This document shows, in pieces, positions 36,638-43,697 of a stretch of 64,000 bases of DNA; the stretch's first letter is position 1; each line of letters begins with the position of its first letter. This stretch comes from Halothermothrix sp. (GTDB lineage Bacteria > Bacillota > Halanaerobiia > DY22613): NCBI GenBank assembly GCA_016841825.1, contig JAENYK010000012.1, positions 1 through 64,000 on the forward strand, given 5' to 3'. A program made the position numbers and the translations under genes. A model generated the notes under the pieces. The model was not told the DNA's origin, did not search any database, and saw nothing but the letters and a program-made list of their open reading frames with translations.

Positions 36638-37939
36638 CTATTCTCCTTGGAATACCAGATTGGTTGATAGATTGTAAGTATTACCAGTCATAAAAAGTGA
36701 CGGGAATATTGGCCATCTCCCAGAATCAGAATTATAGTAACCGATATAGTCACCAGTATCAGTGTACCCATTATCGTTACAGTCAATCAGTAATGAGACT
36801 ACATAAAGATTAGCCGGAATCGTTTCAGAGAATTCAAGAGTTGCAGAATCTGGACAGACTCCGGTTCTAGTTATATCCTCTCCACCCTGTTGGTTAGCAT
36901 AGGTAAGTTTATAGTTTGCCCCGGGAGCAGGTTCAGAAAGATTCCAGGTAGTGTTCATCTGAGCTTCACCAGAAAAGTCTACATATAGCATAGGAATATC
37001 CAGGACTACAAATCCATTTTCTGGGATTTTTGCATTATAGTCTTCTGGGAACTCCACCAAATCTGTACTACCATAAAATCCCACGTACTCCCCAGTATCT
37101 ATCATCATATTGCTATTCTTATCTATAAGGATATATGCTATGTAAGTTCCGGGTTCCATAGTTTCAATTAATTCTACCTTGTCGGTGTTATTCAGGTCTA
37201 CATCGAATTCTTTTTCGTTAACACCCTCGTGAGCAATTATAATCCAACACGTTCCCTCAACTGCCTCCGGCAGTGAAGCGTTAATCACAACGTTTCCGGA
37301 AGGTATTAATACTTCTGAATTCAATTCAAAACTGGCAGTTCCTTCGCCGGAAATAGTAGCATTTGGAGAATCGGGAGGTGCATTATAAGTTCCTCCATAA
37401 ACTGCATAATGATCTCCCCACTCTGCTTCATTCTGAATACCATCTCCATCCATATCTATTATGGCATAAAGATAATATGTACCTTCTGAAAAATAAGTTG
37501 TATCGGTAATGGTCAGTGAATCACCGACTGCATCGTCCAACTTATGAAGATAACCATTGCCATAATCCAGGTCATCATCAAAAATAATGTAATAAGTTTT
37601 TCCTTGAGCAGTTTCAGATAGATTTAGCTCAATAGAAACATTATCATTATGAGTGAAGACAGCTGTGATAGTCTTGTTACCATTCATAATTATCTGATTC
37701 TCTACAACCTGATCACCATCGGTTCCACCCCAATGATCAAATGTCCAATTGTCATCTGGAGTTACTTCCAGAGTCACTTTTTCTCCCGAAGAATATTGAC
37801 CACCGTTAGGGAGAACAGTGCCCTGACCTTCAACATCTACAGTTAAAGTGTACTTCTGATTTTTTTGAAAATTACAGCCCACCAATAGAACGAAGAGAAG
37901 AAAACAACTTAAAACAGTAAGAATTTTTCTTTGATTCAT
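36638..37939 (-). CDS. Surface lipoprotein with B-repeat and triple internal repeat, paralog 1
   Basis: 433 residues. Signal with intact lipobox LLVGC (Cys22). Residues 30-96 form an InlB B-repeat-like domain (YTLTVDVEGQGTVLPNGG to NKTITAVF). Three related units of about 100 residues follow, each opening with a strand such as LNLSE or SLPEA and carrying an Asp/Asn-rich turn then Y-x-G-x-Y: IDMDGDGIQNE...HYAVYGG, IDKNSNMMIDTGEYVGFYG, IDCNDNGYTDTGDYIGYYN. The turns look like calcium loops. Likely a cell-surface binding protein. Most similar to the two genes upstream on this strand; ribosome site aaggagga. Confidence 0.75.
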   Translation of the reverse strand: MNQRKILTVLSCFLLFVLLVGCNFQKNQKYTLTVDVEGQGTVLPNGGQYSSGEKVTLEVTPDDNWTFDHWGGTDGDQVVENQIIMNGNKTITAVFTHNDNVSIELNLSETAQGKTYYIIFDDDLDYGNGYLHKLDDAVGDSLTITDTTYFSEGTYYLYAIIDMDGDGIQNEAEWGDHYAVYGGTYNAPPDSPNATISGEGTASFELNSEVLIPSGNVVINASLPEAVEGTCWIIIAHEGVNEKEFDVDLNNTDKVELIETMEPGTYIAYILIDKNSNMMIDTGEYVGFYGSTDLVEFPEDYNAKIPENGFVVLDIPMLYVDFSGEAQMNTTWNLSEPAPGANYKLTYANQQGGEDITRTGVCPDSATLEFSETIPANLYVVSLLIDCNDNGYTDTGDYIGYYNSDSGRWPIFPSLFMTGNTYNLSTNLVFQGE

Positions 37940-38115
37940 CTTGATTCCTCCTTATAAATAAATTAAGTTTATTGTGAAGAAATATCTCCTGTTAAGTATC
38001 TATTTTTCTACAAAATGCAGCATTTTCCTCTAAGAAAATAACAAAAAGTCTATAAAGTTGATCATTGTTGATTATTGGTATACTGTCAGGGGTGCAGGGT
38101 TATTCTATCTGCTCT
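37940..38115. other. Upstream region of paralog 1
   Basis: The first 110 bases match the corresponding stretch upstream of paralog 3 (ribosome site, then ttaagt...tttctaca...ttttcctcta). The rest, up to the second remnant, is unique AT-rich sequence. Confidence 0.5.
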
Positions 38116-38415
38116 TTAGTTTTTTTGAAATTGAGAGGACAACTTTCAATAAATTGCGACATAACTAAGGGGCTGTCTCAAAATGAGATAGCACCTTTTT
38201 ATAAATACCAGAGGCGGGTTCCAATAACCCGCCTCTGGTGTAAAATTGATACATGGATAAAAAACTAATACAATTAGGTTATGCACTAAATCAACACATG
38301 TATCAATTGGTTTTATCGTTTCCAATAGAAAAAATTATCCCTAAAGATGATTCAGTGCAATTGCTAAGCTGGATGGTGGGGGAATTTAACTACATAAATT
38401 TGCAAATAGGGTAAA
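38116..38415 (+). mobile_element. IS1182-like element remnant, copy 2
   Basis: Same order as copy 1: tttttttgaaattgagagg lead, GGGGCTGTCTCAAAATGAGA palindrome (now decayed to gcacc at the right), long stem with compensating changes (AGAGG/CCTCT where copy 1 has AAAGG/CCTTT), and the transposase start. It ends one base from the paralog 2 stop. Confidence 0.65.
38253..38414 (+). pseudogene. IS1182-like transposase N-terminal fragment, frame intact
   Basis: 53 codons starting MDKKLIQLGYALNQHMYQLV and running through FPIEKIIPKDDSVQLLSWMV in one frame, then a stop two bases before the paralog 2 stop codon on the other strand. This is the N-terminal tenth of an IS1182-type transposase; catalytic parts are gone. 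Confidence 0.7.
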
Positions 38416-39720
38416 TTAATCTTCATAGATCACCAGATCGGTTGTTAGATTGTAAGTATTACCAGTCATAAAAAACGATGGGAAAAATGGAGTTGACAAG
38501 GAATCTGAATTATAGAATCCTATATAATCACCTTCATCAAAACTTCCGGTATCATTAGCATCAACCATTATAAAGATTGCATAATAACTAGCCGGAAGCG
38601 TTTTAGAGAATTCCAGAGTTGCAGAATATGGACAGATTCCGGTATCCACAATCTCTCCGTAATTTTGTTCATCAATATAGACAACTTCATAGCTCGCTCC
38701 GGGAACAGCTTTGGGAAGATTCCAGGTAGCGTTCACCTGAGTTTCACCAGAAAAGTCCACATATAGCATAGGAATATCCAGATTGATAAATCCATTCTCT
38801 GGAACTTTCACATTTAAGTCTTTTGGGATCTCCACTAAATCTGTACTGCCATAAAATCCCACGTACTCTCCAGTTTCTACTATTTTATTGTCATTTTTAT
38901 CTATAATCATATATGTCATGTAAGTTCCTGGCTCTACAGTTGCAATATATTTAATCTTTTCGGTATTATTTAGCTCAATTGTGGGTTCAAATTTAGTAAC
39001 ACGTCCGTCAAACATCATAACCCGACATGTTCCCTCAACTGCCTCCGGAAGTGAAGCATTAATCACAATGTTTTCGGAAGGTATTAATACTTTTGAATCC
39101 AATTCAAAACTGGCGATTCCTTCGTCTGAAATAATAGCATTTGGAGATTTGGGGGGTGCATTATAAGTACCTCCATATACTGCATAATGATTTCCCCGTT
39201 CTACTTCACTCTGAATACCATCTCCATTCACATCTATTATGGCATAAAGATAATATGTACCTTTTGAATAATAGGTTGTATCGGTAACTGTTAAAGAATC
39301 GTCGATTGTTCCCTCCAACTTATGAAGATAACCATTATCATAATCTGGGTCATCATCGAAAATGATGTAATAAGTTTTCCCTATAGCAGGTTCAGATAGA
39401 TTTAATTTGATGGAAACATTATCAATCTGGGTGAAGACAGCTGTAATCGTCTTGTTACCATTCATGGTTATCTGATCCTTTACAATCTGATCACCATCAA
39501 TCCCATCCCAGTGATCAAAAGTCCAGTTGTCTTCTGGAGTTACTTCCAGGGTCACCTTTTCCCCTGAAGAAAATTGCCTGCCATCAGGAAGAACAGTACC
39601 CTGTCCTTCAACGTTTACGGTCAAAGTGTACTTCTGGTGATTTTTCTGAAAGTTATAGCCTACCAACAGAGCGAGAAGAAGACAACAGCCCAAAACAATA
39701 ATAATTCCTCTTTTATTCAT
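38416..39720 (-). CDS. Surface protein with B-repeat and triple internal repeat, paralog 2 (lipobox Cys lost)
   Basis: 434 residues, same layout as paralog 1: signal, B-repeat-like domain (about 31-97), three related units with Asp/Asn turns (IDVNGDGIQSE, IDKNDNKIVETGEYVGFYG, VDANDTGSFDEGDYIGFYN). The lipobox reads LLVGY instead of LLVGC, so lipidation should fail and the protein may stay as an N-terminal membrane anchor or be released. First half is nearly identical to paralog 3, the last unit diverges. Ribosome site aaggagg; the upstream region is cut to about 50 bases by the third IS remnant. Confidence 0.75.
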   Translation of the reverse strand: MNKRGIIIVLGCCLLLALLVGYNFQKNHQKYTLTVNVEGQGTVLPDGRQFSSGEKVTLEVTPEDNWTFDHWDGIDGDQIVKDQITMNGNKTITAVFTQIDNVSIKLNLSEPAIGKTYYIIFDDDPDYDNGYLHKLEGTIDDSLTVTDTTYYSKGTYYLYAIIDVNGDGIQSEVERGNHYAVYGGTYNAPPKSPNAIISDEGIASFELDSKVLIPSENIVINASLPEAVEGTCRVMMFDGRVTKFEPTIELNNTEKIKYIATVEPGTYMTYMIIDKNDNKIVETGEYVGFYGSTDLVEIPKDLNVKVPENGFINLDIPMLYVDFSGETQVNATWNLPKAVPGASYEVVYIDEQNYGEIVDTGICPYSATLEFSKTLPASYYAIFIMVDANDTGSFDEGDYIGFYNSDSLSTPFFPSFFMTGNTYNLTTDLVIYED

Positions 39721-39772
39721 TTTAACTCCTCCTTATAAATAAAATGAATTTATCGTGAAGATATATCTTCTT

Positions 39773-39904
39773 ATAAAACACCCAGACGGGCTTCAATAAT
39801 CCACCTTTGGTAAAAAATTGATACATGAATAAATAACCATACAATCAGGTTATGCACTAAATTAACATCTGTATCAACTGGTTTTTCCCTTCTAATTGGG
39901 AAAA
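39773..39904 (+). mobile_element. IS1182-like element remnant, copy 3 (decayed)
   Basis: Corresponds to the second half of copies 1 and 2: a degenerate stem (cccagacgggctt ... cacctttgg), then aaaattgatacatgaata and the transposase start, now with stops in frame. It lies in the 184 bases between paralogs 3 and 2 and ends at the paralog 3 stop. Confidence 0.55.
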
Positions 39905-41221
39905 TTATTCTCCACATATCACTAGATCGGTTGAAATATTATAGGTATTACCAGTAATAAAAATAACTGGATAAACGGGAGAAATATCAGAATTCGTACT
40001 GTACCAACCTAGATAGTCACCTTTATCAATATACTTAGTATTATTAACGTCAACTTCTAATTCGATCCCATAACAACCAGCCGGAATTGTTTCTGATAGT
40101 TCAAAAGTTGCAGAATCTGGACAAGTTCCAGTTTTTATTATATTATTTACGCCTTTGGCGTCAAAAAATGTAAGTTTATATTTTGCCCCTGGAGCAGCTT
40201 TAGGAAGATTCCAGATTGATTTGACCTCACTTTCACCAGAAAAGTCTAGATTAACCATCGGGACATCTAGAATAATGAATCCAGTCTCTGGAACTTCCAC
40301 ATTGTAGTCTCCTGGGACATTTACTAAATCTGCACTACCATAATATCCCATGTATTCTTCGGTCTCAGGAACCCCGTTGTTATTCGGATCTATCCAAACT
40401 ATTGTTGTATAAGTTCCCGGATCCAAATCTGTAATGAATTCAATCTCATCAGTATTATCTAATTCAATTGAGAATTCATATGGTTTCATTTCGTAATCGT
40501 TAATTTTGGAATAAAAAGTAACCCAACCTGATCCTTCAACTGCCTTCGGAAATGAAGCATTAATCACAACGTTTCCGGAAGGTATTAATACTTCTGAATC
40601 CAGTTCAAAACTGGTGGTTTCTTTGTCTGAAATAGTAGCATTTGGAGATTTGGGAGGTGCATTATAAGTGCCTCCATACACTGCATAATGATCTCCCCAT
40701 TTTGCTTCACTCTGAATACCATCTCCATCCACATCTATTATGGCGTAAAGATAATATGTACCTTTAGAATAATAGGTTGTATCGGTAACTGTTAAAGAAT
40801 CGTCGATTGTTCCCTCCAACTTATGAAGATAGCCATTATCATAATCTGGGTCATCATCGAAAATGATGTAATAAGTTTTCCCTATGGCAGGTTCAGATAG
40901 ATTTAATTCGATGGAAACATTATCAATCGGGGTGAAGACAGCTGTAATCGTCTTGTTACCATTCATAGTTATCTGATCCTCTACAATCTGATCACCATCA
41001 ATTCCATCCCAGTGGTCAAAAGTCCAATTGTCTTCTGGAGTTACTTCCAGAGTCACCTTTTCCCCTGAAGAAAATTGCCTATTATCGGGAAGAACAGTAC
41101 CCTGTCCTTCAACGTTTACGGTCAAAGTGTACTTCTGGTGATTTTTCTGAAAGTTATAGCCTACCAACAGAGCGAGAAGAAGACAACAGCCCAAAACAAT
41201 AATAGTTTTTCTTTTATTCAT
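39905..41221 (-). CDS. Surface protein with B-repeat and triple internal repeat, paralog 3 (lipobox Cys lost)
   Basis: 438 residues. Signal ending LLVGY (lipobox Cys replaced by Tyr, as in paralog 2), B-repeat-like domain (31-97), three related units (IDVDGDGIQSE, IDPNNNGVPETEEYMGYYG, VDVNNTKYIDKGDYLGWYS). Its first 210 residues are nearly the same as paralog 2, then it diverges (its second unit is about 4 residues longer), pointing to recent duplication plus separate drift or gene conversion. First in the transcription order of the three; a full-length upstream region similar to that of paralog 1 is present. Confidence 0.75.
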   Translation of the reverse strand: MNKRKTIIVLGCCLLLALLVGYNFQKNHQKYTLTVNVEGQGTVLPDNRQFSSGEKVTLEVTPEDNWTFDHWDGIDGDQIVEDQITMNGNKTITAVFTPIDNVSIELNLSEPAIGKTYYIIFDDDPDYDNGYLHKLEGTIDDSLTVTDTTYYSKGTYYLYAIIDVDGDGIQSEAKWGDHYAVYGGTYNAPPKSPNATISDKETTSFELDSEVLIPSGNVVINASFPKAVEGSGWVTFYSKINDYEMKPYEFSIELDNTDEIEFITDLDPGTYTTIVWIDPNNNGVPETEEYMGYYGSADLVNVPGDYNVEVPETGFIILDVPMVNLDFSGESEVKSIWNLPKAAPGAKYKLTFFDAKGVNNIIKTGTCPDSATFELSETIPAGCYGIELEVDVNNTKYIDKGDYLGWYSTNSDISPVYPVIFITGNTYNISTDLVICGE

Positions 41222-41788
41222 TTTAATTCCTCCTTATAAATAAAATGGATTTATTGTGAAAATATATCTTCTGTTAAACAACTATTTTCTACAAGTTCAA
41301 CCATTTTCCTCTAGAAAAGTAATGAAAAGAGAAAAAATTTATTTGTAAAAGAATATTGAAATAGTAAGACATGTCACTTGGCATAACATATATTTGTAAA
41401 ATGAAAATAACGTGTTAAACTAGTTATGTATTTATAATAAAGTAATCTCTCTTCTTTAAAACTATTTTCACAATACTTGAGTTGCCAATTGACATAGTAG
41501 TAAAAAAATGTTATTATAAACTAGAATAAACTACTTAAAGTAGCTATATGTTGTAAAAAAGAATAATAAAAAATTATACGAAATCATCTCTGACAAAGGG
41601 ACTCAGGGTGATTTGTTAAATTTTCGCTGATAAATAGGTATTTACATAGATAAAAGGTTGATTAATTACTCTACAACACAATAAGTAGTCGATTTGTAAA
41701 AATGAATGGTTTTATTATATAGTCATCTGTAATATTTTAGAATTAATATATAAAGTTATTAAAAAATTAAGAAAGGTGGAGGTATGAA
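41222..41788. other. Long leader and promoter region before the ClbP-like gene
   Basis: Left part is the paralog 3 upstream region. A promoter at 41489 follows, then about 270 bases of AT-rich leader with one weak inverted repeat, AAATCATC (41580-41587) and GGTGATTT (41608-41615). No gene is visible. Confidence 0.5.
41489..41517 (+). promoter_or_regulatory. Sigma-A-type promoter for the serine peptidase gene
   Basis: TTGACA (41489-41494), 17 bp, TATTAT (41512-41517), a near-consensus pair. The predicted transcript has a leader of about 265 bases before the ATG at 41789. Confidence 0.6.
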
Positions 41789-43309
41789 ATGGGAAAATTG
41801 CTAAGGTTTATAATTATACTAATAATTGTGTATATGGTCAGTATCAATGTTCTTGCTGCTGAATTGATTGACCAGAGCAAGCTTGAGAAGATTGATCACT
41901 TTGTTGCTGAAAGCATGGACAAATTCGACGTTCCCGGGATGGCGCTGGTGATAGTTCAGGACGGAGAGATTATTTTTGAAAAAGGATACGGAGTTCAGGC
42001 GAAGGGGACAGAGATCAAAGTTGATGCCAATACCAACTTTTGCCTTGCCTCAGTTTCTAAATCTTTTACAGCTTTAGCTATTCTTCAATTGAGAGATCAG
42101 GGCCAGTTAAGTCTGGATGACCCCGTCATAAAATACTTACCATGGTTCGCCTCTAAAGATAAAGTCAGATCTGACAAAATAACCATCAGACACTTGATTC
42201 ACCATATCAGTGGAATTCCCACGACTGCTTATGGTCTGGAGATTGAGAATGGTACCGAAGAACAGTTGGAGGAACAGATTAAGAAATTAAAAAATATTAA
42301 TTTATTTGCTGAACCAGGCACCCGTTGGCAGTATTCAAACTTGAATTATTGGACTCAGGCGCTTATTATTGAGAAATTAACTGGGCAAAAATTTGCCGAT
42401 TATATGAATCAGCATGTCTTCAAACCAATGGGTATGGGGAGAACAGGATATTATCACAATATCGCTGATTTAGGTAACCTATCTTCAGGGCATCGTCTGG
42501 AATTTGGTAATACTAAGTTTTTTGATTATCGGGTTCCTGACGTCATCAATGCCGCCGGTGGTTTGTATTCCAACGCTCATGATCTGGGTCAATATTTAAA
42601 GACTATCTTAAATAGTGGTACCCACGGAGATAATCAGATACTCAGTGCAAACAGCATGCGAGAAGCATATACCAATGGTGTGGAGCTTAATGGAGACTAT
42701 ACTTATGCCTTTGGTTTCTATAATGGGAATTTTGCAGGTCATTTTTATGCTGACCATGGTGGCGATAATCCTAATTTTACTGCCCATATTGCGTTTTTCT
42801 CTGCTGATAATCTGGGCTGGGCGATTTTGTCAAATTCCCAACATCCAATGACTCATACATTAAGTAATAGAGTTGCCCGTATCGTATTAGACCAGGAGGT
42901 TACACCAATTGGCCGAACTAGCGCGGAAAATACGGCTCAATTGGCCGGAATGATTTTGTATGTAGGGATTTTGTTAGGCTTAATCCTGGTTATCTGGCTT
43001 ATTTTCATGTTAATTGGTCTTGGCAAGAAGAGATTTATCTTCACTTCTAAAATGCATCTGGCAAAATTGATTATTCAGGTGATTATAGTTCCTATAATTG
43101 GACTCGGTGCCTTATTCTGTGGTGTCAGGGTATTACCTGTAAATGAGATTGGTTCTTATAGGATTGCCATGCTCTATCAACCTGACCTGGTAAAAAGTTT
43201 GACCATAACCTTGAGCATTCTGGCGATATTAACTATTCTGATTGGATTTAGAGCTTTTCTGCGGAAAAAATCTAGTCTAGATATAGATCCTTCTCGGAAA
43301 AGTGCATAA
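41789..43309 (+). CDS. Membrane serine peptidase of beta-lactamase fold, ClbP-like (S12)
   Basis: 506 residues. Signal segment 1-23; S12 catalytic domain with Ser88-x-x-Lys91 (ASVSK), Tyr182-Ser-Asn (YSNLNY) and His323-Gly-Gly; then three membrane helices at about 384-411, 424-447 and 466-491. This size and layout are those of ClbP, the colibactin-activating D-asparaginyl peptidase (504 residues, Ser95-Lys98-Tyr186, three C-terminal helices). The HGG loop has Asn329 where many S12 hydrolases have Gly (PNF for PGF). The neighbour is an asparagine-activating NRPS with an epimerase, which favours prodrug cleavage outside the membrane. A generic S12 esterase is the alternative. Ribosome site aaaggtggagg. 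Confidence 0.8.
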   Translation: MGKLLRFIIILIIVYMVSINVLAAELIDQSKLEKIDHFVAESMDKFDVPGMALVIVQDGEIIFEKGYGVQAKGTEIKVDANTNFCLASVSKSFTALAILQLRDQGQLSLDDPVIKYLPWFASKDKVRSDKITIRHLIHHISGIPTTAYGLEIENGTEEQLEEQIKKLKNINLFAEPGTRWQYSNLNYWTQALIIEKLTGQKFADYMNQHVFKPMGMGRTGYYHNIADLGNLSSGHRLEFGNTKFFDYRVPDVINAAGGLYSNAHDLGQYLKTILNSGTHGDNQILSANSMREAYTNGVELNGDYTYAFGFYNGNFAGHFYADHGGDNPNFTAHIAFFSADNLGWAILSNSQHPMTHTLSNRVARIVLDQEVTPIGRTSAENTAQLAGMILYVGILLGLILVIWLIFMLIGLGKKRFIFTSKMHLAKLIIQVIIVPIIGLGALFCGVRVLPVNEIGSYRIAMLYQPDLVKSLTITLSILAILTILIGFRAFLRKKSSLDIDPSRKSA

Positions 43310-43337
43310 ATAAATAAAATGCTGCGCATATATGTAA

Positions 43338-43379
43338 AACTGAAAAATCTTTGGGTAAAAGCCAAAGATTTTTTCAGTT
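43338..43379 (+). terminator. Strong terminator after the peptidase gene
   Basis: AACTGAAAAATCTTTGG (43338-43354) pairs with CCAAAGATTTTTTCAGTT (43362-43379). It separates the peptidase transcript from the NRPS transcript. Confidence 0.8.
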
Positions 43380-43417
43380 ATTTAAAATAAAAAAGCATTT
43401 TGCTTGAATGGCGTATA

Positions 43418-43522
43418 TTAACGACATTTTAAGTCTTCCGATTTCTGTAGGCGGGAATATAAATAACCAAATGTTGAGGTATAAATCTCCCCCGGAAGTT
43501 GTTAAACTTAAGGAATTAACAG
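43418..43522 (-). repeat. Dispersed repeat family B, copy 2
   Basis: The minus strand of this 105-base segment matches 34787-34914 block by block, starting ctgttaattcct and ending aaatgtcgttaa. It lies between two genes of the NRPS locus, 20 bases from repeat A copy 3 and in the opposite sense. Confidence 0.6.
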
Positions 43523-43542
43523 CCTACTGTTGATAATATAAC

Positions 43543-43661
43543 AAAGTGAACTCGTTCAGCTAAAGCTGAACCTTGGGGTTTCAGATGGGGGTTCAACCCC
43601 ACCTGAATTAGAACAAAGTAGCTCTCACTTATAGAAGTGGGAGTCATAGAACCTGGATATA
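43543..43661 (+). repeat. Dispersed hairpin repeat family A, copy 3
   Basis: Full-length copy, same 119-base length as copy 1 at 11353. All three inverted repeats are kept; in the middle one GGGG now faces CCCC where copy 1 has CTCC. It lies directly before the NRPS gene, so it is either in its leader or over its promoter. Confidence 0.8.
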
Positions 43662-43697
43662 GTAAAAAGAATAAATTAAGTTGAGGTGAGGAATCCG

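Noticed and set aside
41789-43309. Peptidase gene as a beta-lactam resistance gene
   Set aside because: It has the serine-lysine-tyrosine set of S12 enzymes but also three C-terminal membrane helices and sits next to an Asn-NRPS, which fits ClbP-like peptidases better than a secreted class C beta-lactamase.
43418-43522. tRNA or riboswitch in the region before the NRPS
   Set aside because: No cloverleaf or known riboswitch core; the segment is instead matched by 34787-34914 as a dispersed repeat.
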